Position numbers and translations under genes: made by a program. The notes below the pieces were generated by a model that had not been told where the DNA came from, made no database searches, and saw nothing but the letters and a program-made list of their open reading frames with translations. Shown here piece after piece: positions 26,689-36,457 of a stretch of 48,192 bases of DNA (its first letter is position 1; every line of letters begins with the position of its first letter). Source of the DNA: Gammaproteobacteria bacterium (lineage in GTDB: Bacteria; Pseudomonadota; Gammaproteobacteria; Steroidobacterales; GCA-2729495); contig JAAERX010000127.1 in NCBI GenBank assembly GCA_024229935.1, positions 1 to 48,192 on the forward strand, in the 5' to 3' direction.

Positions 26689-29411
26689 TATCGTAAACCT
26701 TTCTGCATAATAGTTTCATAGAGAGCATCTACATTCACATCACGAGTTTCTATCTCTACGCCATCTACACTAACAAAACTATTTGTTTGCACTAAAAAAG
26801 AATTTTCTGTTTCACTAATAGTGATGTTTTTTGCTTCTATCGAAGCAGCACCATATTCTGGCTTCTTAATATAGGCTGTCAGTGCGGCAAAACCTGCGCC
26901 GCTGATTGTCGAATCTGTAAGGGTTAACTTTGAGCCATCTTTGGATGCAGCACCAGTACCTACATTTTTTATGATTATATTGCTGGCCGTCATCTCACTT
27001 TTTTCACCAATAGATAACGCCTTATCTGACACATCAACAAACCGGCTGTCAGCCACAGATATAAGGCTACCACTCACATCTACTGCATCCCCACCCCCAG
27101 CCTTGCCAACTTCCAAAAATTGCGAACTGATAACAGACCCTGCTGAGAAGTCAGCATCAAATGCATCTGAAGCAGTACCTTTAATAATCAGGTCAGTTAT
27201 TTCAAATTGTGAGTGAATAATATTGAGTGCATCTTCACCATGACTATTTATTAATTTGCTATGAGAAATTTTTACATCACTTTTATAAAAATTGATACCA
27301 CCTGTCAGCACCCAGTTCTTAAAAACCACTCCACTGGTATCACTCACAAACAAATAATCTACAAGTGACTCTTCTTCTGCATTCATTACAATCAGACCGG
27401 GCCACTGCTTGCCATTAGCAGCACTAAATACAACAGGTGACTCTGGTGAGCCTGCAACCTGCAGCGAACCGTGCACCAACATGATAGCGCTCTGACCAAA
27501 CTTAAGCCTTGCACCCTGCTCAATTATGAGGCCATACCCAGGCGGCACAATTAATGGGGTTTCAATTAACCACTGCCCTGCAGGAATAATCAGCTGACTA
27601 GAACTCTTATCTAAAATAAGAAAAGGGTGCTCACTTAACTGTTTGGCAATACTGCTCTTCGGAATTGGAGCCGCATCTAAAGGCGCATAACTTGTAATGG
27701 CACGGATCTGTTGCACCCAGGGCCTATTTTGCAAGCGAACCACCGCCTCAAGATGCCACAATGTCCTATCCGGAGCTACATCAGCATCATAAAACCAACT
27801 TTGCGCCTGAGAACCAATTCCCCTGACTGGCAGCAATATTGGCAACGCTACGCCCTCCAAGGCAACACGCTCACCTGTTTCATTATTTACCCAATCTATA
27901 CCGAGCACTTCCACATCTTTGGGAACGGCATTGCTAATCTCAAGTCGTAGCAACTCACCTTCATCAAAAATCTTCACATGAGACAGTATTGGATAAACCC
28001 GCTGTTCAGCCAGACTAAACTCATAGAATTCATTATTAAGTGTCTGTGACTCACTACCAAAACGCTGTCGCAAAATTTCAATGCGCGGACCCATATAGTC
28101 AAGTGGAAAATTTGAAAGCAGTCGAAACTCTGAATTCAGTATGTGAAGCTGCTCAGCTTCAAAGTCCAGCAACGCATCAGTCAGCTCTCCAGAATGAATC
28201 CAGCCCGCAAGCTCTTCAAGGGCATTCCGATAGGCGGCAAGAATTACTGGGTCACCTATAACCTGCAACATCATAGGCTCATCATTCAGAATTGATTGCC
28301 CTCCTTTCATACGCTTTTGTAATGTTGCATCAAATGCAATGGGCTCAAGTTTTAGCGTTACCGGATTAAGATAAAAACGCAGGTTGTGCCAGGCCACTGC
28401 GTGCCATGTACCAAATGCATCAGAGACGGCCAGAAACTGCCCCATCTGCTCTGCATCAAATACCTCAGATGCCGTGAGTTCTTTATTAACAAAGCCACGC
28501 AGCAAACCAACAGCAACACCGTACTGTTGCGTCAGAGCTGCTGACTCAGCTATTTTTCCTGAACCAATAGCATCAATAGCTGCATTGCGATAATGATCAA
28601 ATGCACCACCCCAGCCAACAGTCTCACCAGTGAGAGAATCTGTAGCACTCCATACCAGTGACTCATCAAAACGAACAATTACCCCCTCACGGCGCCTGTT
28701 GTACTCAAGTAATTCCTTACCAAAGAATTCTTCCAGGGCCATAATGCCCATAGGTTCGCCATTCAGCACCACATTGACAAAGCTATAGCGAGGCGACATC
28801 AGACCAAATTTCTCAGCCACCTCAAAATACATTAACTCTGACTGATAGCCCCTGGTAGCAGGGTTCTGGATTGAGAACTTCCGCATACCAAATAACTGCT
28901 CACCTTTTCTTACATGAATCCGGAACGACCATTTCCTTCCAGCGAGATGATCATTCCAGTCCCCTTTAAGGCGGAGCTTAATTGGGATTGTACGTCCTTC
29001 CGCACGAATCTCACCCTTAACAAAATCATCTTCCCCCTGAATGAGATTGCCATGCTGAAGGGCTGCTTCACGCTTGGCATAAATCTTACGCATTTCTTTG
29101 AAGGGCACATCAATTACAAGCTCAGGAATTTCAGGTGCATCCTTATCAACGGTACGCAGAAAACTTCCAGTCACAATTGATAACTTGTCGGCAAGTGAAC
29201 GATCATAGCTGTGTAAAGAATCGCCCCAACGCATTTCCAGCGCAGCTATTCCACGCTGCAGACTAGCAGGGCTGGACAGCACTACCACCAGCATCAACAC
29301 AAGGAAACCAGCAAAAATTGCTAAAAGAATACGCAACAGCCGCTGTAATGACATCTTCACAGCCGGTTTAGTGACCTTTTCAGGCTGAGATATTCTGCGG
29401 GTCACCTTCAT
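26688..29411 (-). CDS. Membrane-anchored CotH kinase-like protein with C-terminal beta-helix
   Basis: About 907 residues from ATG 29411 (GTG 29420 is the alternative; GGGGG lies about 9 bases before this ATG). A single transmembrane helix lies at about 26-46. A CotH-like kinase region covers about 85-480 (LRLKGDWNDHLAGRKWSFRI, FSIQNPATRGY, MALEEFFGKEL and EPIAFDAT). The last ~300 residues form a parallel beta-helix (repeating strand-turn units such as GLIIEQGARLKFGQSAIMLVHGSL, SDVKISHSKLIN and ASNIIIKNVG). The orientation suggests that kinase and helix are periplasmic. CotH in Bacillus phosphorylates coat proteins; the target here is unknown. The VTC and DUF4956 partners suggest a surface or phosphate-polymer system. 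Confidence 0.87.
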   Translation of the reverse strand: MKVTRRISQPEKVTKPAVKMSLQRLLRILLAIFAGFLVLMLVVVLSSPASLQRGIAALEMRWGDSLHSYDRSLADKLSIVTGSFLRTVDKDAPEIPELVIDVPFKEMRKIYAKREAALQHGNLIQGEDDFVKGEIRAEGRTIPIKLRLKGDWNDHLAGRKWSFRIHVRKGEQLFGMRKFSIQNPATRGYQSELMYFEVAEKFGLMSPRYSFVNVVLNGEPMGIMALEEFFGKELLEYNRRREGVIVRFDESLVWSATDSLTGETVGWGGAFDHYRNAAIDAIGSGKIAESAALTQQYGVAVGLLRGFVNKELTASEVFDAEQMGQFLAVSDAFGTWHAVAWHNLRFYLNPVTLKLEPIAFDATLQKRMKGGQSILNDEPMMLQVIGDPVILAAYRNALEELAGWIHSGELTDALLDFEAEQLHILNSEFRLLSNFPLDYMGPRIEILRQRFGSESQTLNNEFYEFSLAEQRVYPILSHVKIFDEGELLRLEISNAVPKDVEVLGIDWVNNETGERVALEGVALPILLPVRGIGSQAQSWFYDADVAPDRTLWHLEAVVRLQNRPWVQQIRAITSYAPLDAAPIPKSSIAKQLSEHPFLILDKSSSQLIIPAGQWLIETPLIVPPGYGLIIEQGARLKFGQSAIMLVHGSLQVAGSPESPVVFSAANGKQWPGLIVMNAEEESLVDYLFVSDTSGVVFKNWVLTGGINFYKSDVKISHSKLINSHGEDALNIIHSQFEITDLIIKGTASDAFDADFSAGSVISSQFLEVGKAGGGDAVDVSGSLISVADSRFVDVSDKALSIGEKSEMTASNIIIKNVGTGAASKDGSKLTLTDSTISGAGFAALTAYIKKPEYGAASIEAKNITISETENSFLVQTNSFVSVDGVEIETRDVNVDALYETIMQKGLR

Positions 29412-29467
29412 TGCTGACACCCCCGATTATCAGGACAATCAAAGCTGCTAGACATACCAGACAGCCC

Positions 29468-30157
29468 CTAAATCCCGGGCATTCCGTTTTGATCCAGGAA
29501 GGTAATGCCAATTTCAGGAAATTGTGCACGCAAATCATTGCTTAGTGCAGTAAGCACACCCGTGGAATTAATATCCAGTAAGTAAGTAGCTTCCAACCCA
29601 CCACTACGTTCATCAAAACGGCGCAGGTCACTGGATACTACATGTTGGCCTAATAGCTCATTAATCGAATCAAGCTGTGACTGTCCTGATTGCTGACCAG
29701 ATAAACTAACGGACAAGTAAAGGTTCTTTGCTGACTCACGACGGGTAAAACGCTTAATCAGACTCATTGCAAGCAAAATAAAGGTGGCTGCTAAAGTTGT
29801 TGGTAATGCCTGATTTGCACCAAGGCCAAGACCAATGGCTATAGCAATAAACAGGTATGCCAGTTCTTCCGGCTCTTTAATAGGCGTACGGAAACGCACA
29901 ATAGAGAGCGCACCAACAAGCCCCAGTGACAAGGCCAATGATGTCTTAACAACAGTGATAATAAGAATTGTTGTCAGCAGAATAAACGGCAGCACGCCAC
30001 CCAGCTCATCCCGATTAGAAAGAGTTGAGCCAAAACGTAGAAAATGCCAGCGCAGGATAACAGCCAGCACCAGGCCAATTGCCAGATTTAGAATCAGCTC
30101 TGTGGATGAAAATGGCGCATCCCCAGAAGCACCAAAAATCTCAAGTTCTTGTGGCAT
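29468..30157 (-). CDS. DUF4956-family membrane protein
   Basis: 229 residues. About five transmembrane helices lie in the first 135 residues, with the highly characteristic SLGLVGALSIVRFRTPIKEPEELAYLF (about 77-103) of DUF4956. A soluble C-terminal alpha/beta domain follows. It is the first gene of the DUF4956-CotH-VTC unit, 57 bases upstream of cotH. The family is often encoded with VTC-domain and CotH-like proteins. Its function is not established; a transport or membrane partner role is inferred only from context. Confidence 0.87.
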   Translation of the reverse strand: MPQELEIFGASGDAPFSSTELILNLAIGLVLAVILRWHFLRFGSTLSNRDELGGVLPFILLTTILIITVVKTSLALSLGLVGALSIVRFRTPIKEPEELAYLFIAIAIGLGLGANQALPTTLAATFILLAMSLIKRFTRRESAKNLYLSVSLSGQQSGQSQLDSINELLGQHVVSSDLRRFDERSGGLEATYLLDINSTGVLTALSNDLRAQFPEIGITFLDQNGMPGI

Positions 30158-30292
30158 ATCAGGCCTCTACCTCACACTGCATAACAATAATTTAACAATA
30201 ACTCATTGTGCATCAGGTAATACCCAATAACCACAGCCCATAGAGGATACAGCTCACATTGCTACAAAATATACTGTAGCCCTAAACCAAAA

Positions 30293-31120
30293 CTAGGTTT
30301 TAAAGCGGGCAAATAACTCTTCATCAATACCATATTCTTCACCCATCTCTACCAAATGCTGCGCAGTTACTGATGATGCCCCCTTCTCCTGGGCATGCTC
30401 TTCCAGACGCTCAGACACCATCTTCCGAACCGCAACCGGAATATTCATCAGCGCTTCTACAGCCTTATCATCCCAATCCATGGTCATCTTGATTTTACCG
30501 CCCTTCTGGCCACCCGGAGGCTCGGCCAGCTCATGCATAGATACATTATCAGTATGAGCATGGTAATAATAACGGCGATTCTGATCACCCAAACCCACTG
30601 GCAGATTCATAGCCGGAATACGCTCGGAACGGTCCATCTGCTCAAGGCCTTCATCCATAACAATGGCCTCAATATTTGCAATGATGATGCCACTGCTTTT
30701 ATCCAAACGAATAATCTGATCTACCGTACATTCAGCAATCTGCGGGCATTCCTCAATACTGGGTGGCTTTACTTTACGTGAAGGAATCATTGTGAGACCG
30801 GTATGCTCCAGTTCATTAACCCCCTCAGGCCAAAAACGTGCCGTTTCCATCATGTCATCAAGGTAATCAGCTGAAGGGCAGTTCACAACAAATTCACCTG
30901 TGGCGCAGATATTCTCAAAGCTATGTGATTCCTGGCGAAAGCCTATAAGCATACGTGGATTCTTCTGCATCACGTCATACTGCATAATATGTGAATAAGG
31001 AGCGGCATTAATATTACCTTCCTTGTCCATAGACGTAATGATGGTAATCATTTTAGGAAATATCCAGATATCCGAGTACCAAAACGGCCTGATCTTTATC
31101 TCTTCTTTTTTCTTTACCAT
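30293..31120 (-). CDS. Flavin-reductase-like protein (FMN-binding split barrel) with C-terminal PCP_red domain
   Basis: 275 residues. The N-terminal ~190 residues match flavin reductase-like/DIM6-NTAB proteins: MITIITSMDKEGNINAAPYSHI, then GFRQESHSFENICATGEFVVNCPS. These bind FMN. Residues about 215-275 (MDWDDKAVEALMNIPVAVRKMVSERLEEHAQEKG) match the small PCP_red helical domain first described in the light-independent protochlorophyllide reductase B subunit. No chlorophyll gene is nearby, so the tail is a reused module. The protein could accept hydride from, or act with, a flavin or deazaflavin system; this is conjecture. Confidence 0.85.
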   Translation of the reverse strand: MVKKKEEIKIRPFWYSDIWIFPKMITIITSMDKEGNINAAPYSHIMQYDVMQKNPRMLIGFRQESHSFENICATGEFVVNCPSADYLDDMMETARFWPEGVNELEHTGLTMIPSRKVKPPSIEECPQIAECTVDQIIRLDKSSGIIIANIEAIVMDEGLEQMDRSERIPAMNLPVGLGDQNRRYYYHAHTDNVSMHELAEPPGGQKGGKIKMTMDWDDKAVEALMNIPVAVRKMVSERLEEHAQEKGASSVTAQHLVEMGEEYGIDEELFARFKT

Positions 31121-31351
31121 GTTTGTGCCTCAATCATCCTCAACTGAATAGCGCTCACGCTATCACAGTGCGCAATAGCTGCATGGAAGGCATTCTGCCT
31201 TAACCTCTGTGCGGCCTATTGTGCTAACTCCAGCCAGACTGACAAGAGTATCATCCCGATAGATCACAGACTCACAAGTGATGCAAACCATTCTGTATGA
31301 TTCACTTTCTCGCCCTAAAATTTGAAACCTAAAGTACAACTACACAGCAAT

Positions 31352-31900
31352 ATGTCAGCCCTCTCAGCAAACCATTCCCCTCCCTCTAACTGGGTACAAC
31401 GGCATATAGGACTTATCCAGCCTGGAGCCAGAGTACTTGATCTGGCCTGTGGTTCAGGGCGACATACGCGATTACTGCACGCACATAATTATTCTGTTTT
31501 AGCGGCTGATCATGACCTGTCGCGCATGTCAGAACTGAGAAATACTGACCGTATTGAGCTTCGACTTGTTGATCTTGAAACTCAGCACTGGCCCTTTCAG
31601 ACAGAAAAATTTGCCGGCATCATTGTCACTAATTACCTGTACCGCCCACATATGCAGTCACTTGTCTCAAGTCTTAAGGAAGACGGTGTACTCATTTACG
31701 CCACTTTTGCTGCAGGCAATGAGGCCTTCGGAAGACCAGACAATCCTGATTTTTTACTGCGGCCCAATGAACTAAACGATACTTTCGGTAAGCATTTATT
31801 TGTTATTGCCTGTGAACAGGTTACAGAACATGGCGCAGTACCTGCTGTCAGGCAACGAATCTGTGCAACGGGTATGACCCATCCAGCTGCCAGCAGCTAA
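31352..31900 (+). CDS. Class I SAM-dependent methyltransferase
   Basis: About 182 residues from ATG 31352 (TTG 31322 is also possible). The SAM motif is VLDLACGSGRHTRLLHAH (about 28-45), followed by AADHDLSRM with the ribose-binding acidic residue, RLVDLE and an FAGIIVTNYLY motif IV-like strand. It is short and lacks an obvious substrate domain, as in TehB-like methyltransferases. The substrate is unknown. It stands alone between convergent and divergent neighbours. Confidence 0.82.
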   Translation: MSALSANHSPPSNWVQRHIGLIQPGARVLDLACGSGRHTRLLHAHNYSVLAADHDLSRMSELRNTDRIELRLVDLETQHWPFQTEKFAGIIVTNYLYRPHMQSLVSSLKEDGVLIYATFAAGNEAFGRPDNPDFLLRPNELNDTFGKHLFVIACEQVTEHGAVPAVRQRICATGMTHPAASS

Positions 31901-31966
31901 TCTGCATTGCTTAATAAACCCGCTGTATTCATGGCTATGCCAAAAGACACATTGCAGTCTATAGCA

Positions 31967-32704
31967 TTATGCTATGGCAGACTTTCTAAACCGACCAAAT
32001 CGTGAAACTGTGGCTACATAACTGAACAGCAGCAAAACCTCACCAGCATTACCGGGCGCCATGCCAAAACCACGAAATGGCACACTTGCTGCCCCAAACA
32101 TCACCAGTGCACCCACCATGAGCCATACCCAACCCTGGTGCCGCCATAAAGAGAAACCTATAATCAGGGTCACTATATTGCCCACAATCGAAGGTATAGG
32201 CGGGCCAGATCCTTTTACCGCTTCCTGGACTCCCCCTATGTCTTCTGGACAAAAATGCGAAGGATAAAGATTAGCGGTGTAGCGCAGAATTCCATCAAAG
32301 CATGCGGGCACCGTTTTCAATTCAATAAGATGGCCCAAAGAACCATACGCAATCATAGCCACAACCAATACCCAGATAAATATGCGCCACTGAGTTGTCT
32401 CTGCCCAGCGTATACCTCCTGCAGCAGCCATCTGAGTAACGGCAATCATCATAAAAGGCGTTAGCACTGCATGCATTGCAAAACGTGGCCAGCTAAGGTC
32501 CTGCAATAATGGCCCAATACCAATGGTATAACCGAGGGAGATAATCAAATTATCGTAAACCAGACCCGCAGCAATCATTGCAACCAGCCATGCACCAGGC
32601 GCTTTGTGCACCTTTACCAGATACAGCGCCCAACAAAAAATACTCAGATGTCCAACGACATACAGTGGAAAAAGATACGCAGACAAAGTAAATCCCTCAA
32701 ACAT
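31967..32704 (-). CDS. Unknown integral membrane protein
   Basis: 245 residues with about seven hydrophobic helices (for example AYLFPLYVVGHLSIFCWALYL, GAWLVAMIAAGLVYDNLIISLGYTIG and IVGNIVTLIIGFSL). A conserved-looking PRFAMHAVLTPFMMIAVTQM lies in the middle. A loop with CFDGILRYTANLYPSHFCPED may be external, with two cysteines. I do not recognise the family. Confidence 0.7.
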   Translation of the reverse strand: MFEGFTLSAYLFPLYVVGHLSIFCWALYLVKVHKAPGAWLVAMIAAGLVYDNLIISLGYTIGIGPLLQDLSWPRFAMHAVLTPFMMIAVTQMAAAGGIRWAETTQWRIFIWVLVVAMIAYGSLGHLIELKTVPACFDGILRYTANLYPSHFCPEDIGGVQEAVKGSGPPIPSIVGNIVTLIIGFSLWRHQGWVWLMVGALVMFGAASVPFRGFGMAPGNAGEVLLLFSYVATVSRFGRFRKSAIA

Positions 32705-32835
32705 TAAATGACGCCTATACTAGCAGCATACCCCAAACAAGAAACCATTCAGATAAACACCCTTACTATACATTGAGGCCAACAAGCAGCGCATCTAGTA
32801 TGTGCAACACATATCCTGATAGGCAGAAGGATCAT

Positions 32836-33630
32836 ATGCTTAACCAAATTCTAGCAATACTTATAATTACACTGAGTTGTATCAGTTGTACAAGCACCAC
32901 AGTAAATCTAAATCCAAATTCGCCTACTGTACTAATTACAGGCGCGAATCGGGGCCTGGGGCTGGAATTCAGTCGTCAGTACGCAGCATCAGGCTGGAAT
33001 GTCATCGCCAGTTGTCGGAATCCACGTTCTGCAACAAATCTACATAATCTGACCAAAAAATACCCGCAGGTAGCAATAGAAAAACTTGATGTGACAAGTG
33101 ATCGACAAGTTAATACCCTTGCACAAAAATATCACAGCCAACCTATAGACATACTACTTAACAACGCAGGTATCTATGGCACTCTTGAAAAGCAAACTCT
33201 TGGTAGTTTTGATTTTGAAGAACTAAAAAAAGTGTTTGACATCAATACTATCGGTTCACTGCGAGTTAGCCAGGCATTTCTCGACAATGTACTGCTCAGT
33301 GATCAGAAAAAAATCATTAGTCTGGGTGGAGGCATGGGGACCCAAAGTATTGGCCGACTCTTTGGTGGGCATTACTTCATGAAAATGAGCAAAGCAGCAC
33401 ACCTAATGGCAATGGGCGTAATGCAAACCGACCTGAAAAATACTGAACTGCAGATAGTAATGATTTCGCCAGGTCGGGTAGACACACAGTTAATGAGGGA
33501 CTCCGGGTGGAGCGGACCCTCTATCAGTGCAGAACAAAGCGCTCAGCTGGTTATAGAACAAATAGCAGCACTAAAACCAGATATGAATGGACGGCTGATT
33601 TTATATAACGGCACTGTTATTCCCTGGTAA
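32836..33630 (+). CDS. Membrane-tethered short-chain dehydrogenase/reductase
   Basis: 264 residues from ATG 32836, which has AGAAGGA upstream. The first ~18 residues (MLNQILAILIITLSCISC) are a hydrophobic leader with Cys residues resembling a lipoprotein signal. An SDR follows: LITGANRGLGLEFSRQY (about 34-50), NNAG (about 106) and a GGHYFMKMSKAA region. The catalytic Tyr is in the YFMKMSK stretch, so the usual YxxxK reads Y-F-M-K-M-S-K and is shifted or degenerate. A lipid-anchored or exported SDR is unusual because NAD(P)H is not available in the periplasm. The substrate is unknown. Confidence 0.8.
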   Translation: MLNQILAILIITLSCISCTSTTVNLNPNSPTVLITGANRGLGLEFSRQYAASGWNVIASCRNPRSATNLHNLTKKYPQVAIEKLDVTSDRQVNTLAQKYHSQPIDILLNNAGIYGTLEKQTLGSFDFEELKKVFDINTIGSLRVSQAFLDNVLLSDQKKIISLGGGMGTQSIGRLFGGHYFMKMSKAAHLMAMGVMQTDLKNTELQIVMISPGRVDTQLMRDSGWSGPSISAEQSAQLVIEQIAALKPDMNGRLILYNGTVIPW

Positions 33631-33637
33631 AAAAATA

Positions 33638-33790
33638 TCAGCCATGCTGCATAATGATCGGGATTTCCGCTTTTGTAAGCATATGCTGAGTCATACCACC
33701 AAATACTACTTCCCTGAAATACGGGCGACTGTAAGCACCCATCAATAACAAATCCAACTGGGTCTTCAGACCTAGATTAGTATTTAAAAC
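33638..33790 (-). pseudogene. 3' fragment of a universal stress protein (UspA-family) gene
   Basis: Reading the minus strand, DLLLMGAYSRPYFREVVFGGMTQHMLTKAEIPIIMQHG ends at a TGA (33640-33638). It matches the C-terminal nucleotide-binding end of UspA proteins (MGxxG-like loop, FGG-T, PV-strand). An in-frame stop lies about 50 codons upstream and no start is visible, so only the last third remains. It is probably a deletion relic. Confidence 0.65.
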
Positions 33791-33900
33791 ACATCAATAT
33801 TCAAAGCACCGAAACAGCCAAAAAGATTTACGCAAAAAACCCTATTTACAGTACACTTAGGCATTACACCAAATAATCATGGACCCCCAAAAGCCAACTC

Positions 33901-35265
33901 ATGCTTCGCTACTTTATTCTGTTAATAGCCCTATTTGGCGTGCTCACCCTGTTTTCTTTACAGCTAGGTGAAGAAACACCCAGAAGCTTTACAACTATCA
34001 GTGAGTTTTCTGTTGATGGCAATGCAGAAATTATTCAGGCTACTGCTGACGGCATGTATCTGGCACATACAAATAGCAAGCGAAACAGCATTGATATTGT
34101 TGACCTGACCAACCCTGCCTCACCAAAAACAGTAGTATCACTGGATATGCCCGGAGAGCCTACAAGTATTGGTATGAGCCAGGACGGCAAATGGGCACTG
34201 GCAGTAGTTTACTCAAGCCAGTCAAAGCCAGGAGAATCACCCGTTGACCCACGGTTACCTGGTGTTCTTGCCCTAATTGATTTACATGATCCCGCCAATG
34301 CTTCTGTCACAACAATGATGGGTATTGGCCATCACCCCGATAGCATTGCTGTAACCTCATCAGGTGATGAGCTACTCGCCATTATTGCCATTGAAAATGA
34401 GCCACTCATTGTCGTTGATAATAAAGTGGTAGATGATGATGCTCCAGGCAATATTAATGATATTAGCAATGTCGGCTCAATACAGCTTGTAGCCATTAAC
34501 CCCAATAAACCAAACCAACACCGCATTACCACCCTGGCACTTGATGAAACTCTGCTAGGCAATGCGCTCATGTTGAATATTAATGACCCACAACCTGAGT
34601 ATGTTGCTCTGTCTCCTGGCAAACATCTCGCAGCAGTCTCACTGCAGGAAAATAATGGTATCGTAATTATTGACCCTGTAGCCGCTGAAATTATCAGGGC
34701 TTTCAATCTTGGCATTGTTAGTGATCGACCGGCAGACTTACTTAACGACGATAAAGTGCGTCTAGAGCAGTACTACCCTTCAGATGCCAGCAATAGTCAG
34801 CCACTTGCGGGGACACGTTTTCCAGACGCCATTAGCTTTACACCAGACGGTCAATACCTCCTCAGTGCTGATGAAGGTGAACAGGCTCTAACCGGTGGTC
34901 GTGGCTTTTCTATCTGGACACTAAATGGCGAATTTGTCTGGGATGATGGTGGTGAAATTGAACGTCATGCCAGTGAATTGGATCTTTACCCAGATAAGCG
35001 CTCCGATATAAGAGGGATCGAAATTGAAGGCATTACCGCTGCTCGTTTTGGCCCCCATGACTATGCATTTGCAGTATCAGAACGTGGGTCTTTCATCGCA
35101 ATCTATGACATCAGTAATCCATTAGCCCCTGAATTTGTGCAGATCCTGCCAACCGGCAAAGGGCCTGAGAGTGTAGTTGCTATCCCGGAACGTAATCTGC
35201 TGGTCATAGCTGCTGAAAAAAGTGGCACCCTCACTATTATTGGCCATATTACTGATACTAGATAA
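33901..35265 (+). CDS. Exported beta-propeller protein, choice-of-anchor-I-like
   Basis: 454 residues. The N-terminus is hydrophobic (FILLIALFGVLTLFSLQL), giving a signal peptide or anchor. The rest is a repeat of DGxY/DGKWALAVV/PDGQYLLSADEGE blades. The segments FPDAISFTPDGQYLLSADEGE and RGIEIEGITAARFG resemble the alkaline-phosphatase-like choice-of-anchor-I proteins. No catalytic residues were identified. It is likely periplasmic or membrane-attached and is monocistronic. Confidence 0.75.
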   Translation: MLRYFILLIALFGVLTLFSLQLGEETPRSFTTISEFSVDGNAEIIQATADGMYLAHTNSKRNSIDIVDLTNPASPKTVVSLDMPGEPTSIGMSQDGKWALAVVYSSQSKPGESPVDPRLPGVLALIDLHDPANASVTTMMGIGHHPDSIAVTSSGDELLAIIAIENEPLIVVDNKVVDDDAPGNINDISNVGSIQLVAINPNKPNQHRITTLALDETLLGNALMLNINDPQPEYVALSPGKHLAAVSLQENNGIVIIDPVAAEIIRAFNLGIVSDRPADLLNDDKVRLEQYYPSDASNSQPLAGTRFPDAISFTPDGQYLLSADEGEQALTGGRGFSIWTLNGEFVWDDGGEIERHASELDLYPDKRSDIRGIEIEGITAARFGPHDYAFAVSERGSFIAIYDISNPLAPEFVQILPTGKGPESVVAIPERNLLVIAAEKSGTLTIIGHITDTR

Positions 35266-35360
35266 ATAAGCTCTGCTCACGGTCTGATAGCAGCAACACT
35301 CTTCGATACAGGTGTTAGACTCCGCTCATCCTGATACGGTGAAATGCAAAAATCACAGCT

Positions 35361-36377
35361 ATGAGCCCCAGTAATCTAAACACTCAGCAAGATGCCGCAA
35401 CACTTGCCTACCTGCAATTGCACCCAGATGAAATTATCAATGCTGTTGAGTCAGCAGGATATCACTGTGACGGCCGGCTGCTTGCACTGAACAGCTATGA
35501 AAACCGTGTATATAAGGTTGGCCTTGAGTTTACCGACAACATTGTCGTTAAATTTTATCGCCCAGGTCGCTGGAGTGATGACGCAATACTAGAAGAACAT
35601 GAATTCTGTGCTGAGTTGGCAGAACATGAAGTCCCGGTACTTGCCCCACTTGAGAGTGAGGGAGAGACCCTGCACCACCGTGATGAATTTCGCTTTGCCA
35701 TATTTGAGTGCAAAGGTGGTCGTGCGCCTGAACTGGAAAATATGGATTTGCTCCTACAACTGGGCAGACTAGTAGCCCGCATTCATCAATGTGGTGAGTT
35801 ATACGAATTTAAACATCGCCCGCAACTGGATATTCAAAGCTTCGGTATAGCTTCACGTGACTATTTACTTGAAGAGGGCTTTATACCCGCCGACCTGAAT
35901 ACGGCCTATGAGAGCATTTGCAGCGATGTACTGACTCTCAGTGCTGAGTGCTTTAACCGTGCTGGCAATACACACAATCTCAGACTGCATGGTGACTTTC
36001 ATCCAAGCAACGTATTGGCACTTGGTGAACAACTTCATATTGTTGATCTGGATGACACCCGGACAGGGCCTGCCATACAGGATTTATGGATGTTTCTTTC
36101 CGGTGACCGTGATGAACAAACACCACAACTGCACGAGTTGCTTGAAGGTTATACGCAATTCCATCACTTTGATGCCAGGGAACTTAATCTAATTGAGGCT
36201 TTACGCACTCTACGCGTTATGCATTATGCCGCCTGGCTAGCAAGGCGCTGGGAAGACCCTGCTTTTAAACTTGCCTTTCCATGGTTTAACTCAAGCCGTT
36301 ACTGGGATGAACATGTGCTCACTTTGCGTGAACAAGCCGCATTAATGCAGGAAGAACCACTTGCATGGGCGGGATAA
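35361..36377 (+). CDS. srkA: Stress-response serine/threonine kinase, SrkA/RdoA (YihE) family
   Basis: 338 residues, normal length. The APH-like kinase core has NSYENRVYKVGLE (nucleotide loop, about 43-55), VVKFYRPGRW with the ATP-binding Lys, the catalytic LHGDFHPSNVL (about 210-220) and metal-binding HIVDLDDTRTGPAIQDLWMF (about 228-247). In E. coli this cytoplasmic kinase counters stress-induced death pathways. The gene is single here, 95 bases after the propeller gene. Confidence 0.92.
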   Translation: MSPSNLNTQQDAATLAYLQLHPDEIINAVESAGYHCDGRLLALNSYENRVYKVGLEFTDNIVVKFYRPGRWSDDAILEEHEFCAELAEHEVPVLAPLESEGETLHHRDEFRFAIFECKGGRAPELENMDLLLQLGRLVARIHQCGELYEFKHRPQLDIQSFGIASRDYLLEEGFIPADLNTAYESICSDVLTLSAECFNRAGNTHNLRLHGDFHPSNVLALGEQLHIVDLDDTRTGPAIQDLWMFLSGDRDEQTPQLHELLEGYTQFHHFDARELNLIEALRTLRVMHYAAWLARRWEDPAFKLAFPWFNSSRYWDEHVLTLREQAALMQEEPLAWAG

Positions 36378-36457
36378 TGACCCTTGTTAATACACCCTTA
36401 AAAATAATAAGAACCAGCCGCTGGCCTGGCTGACTTCTTACACGATCTATTACCACC

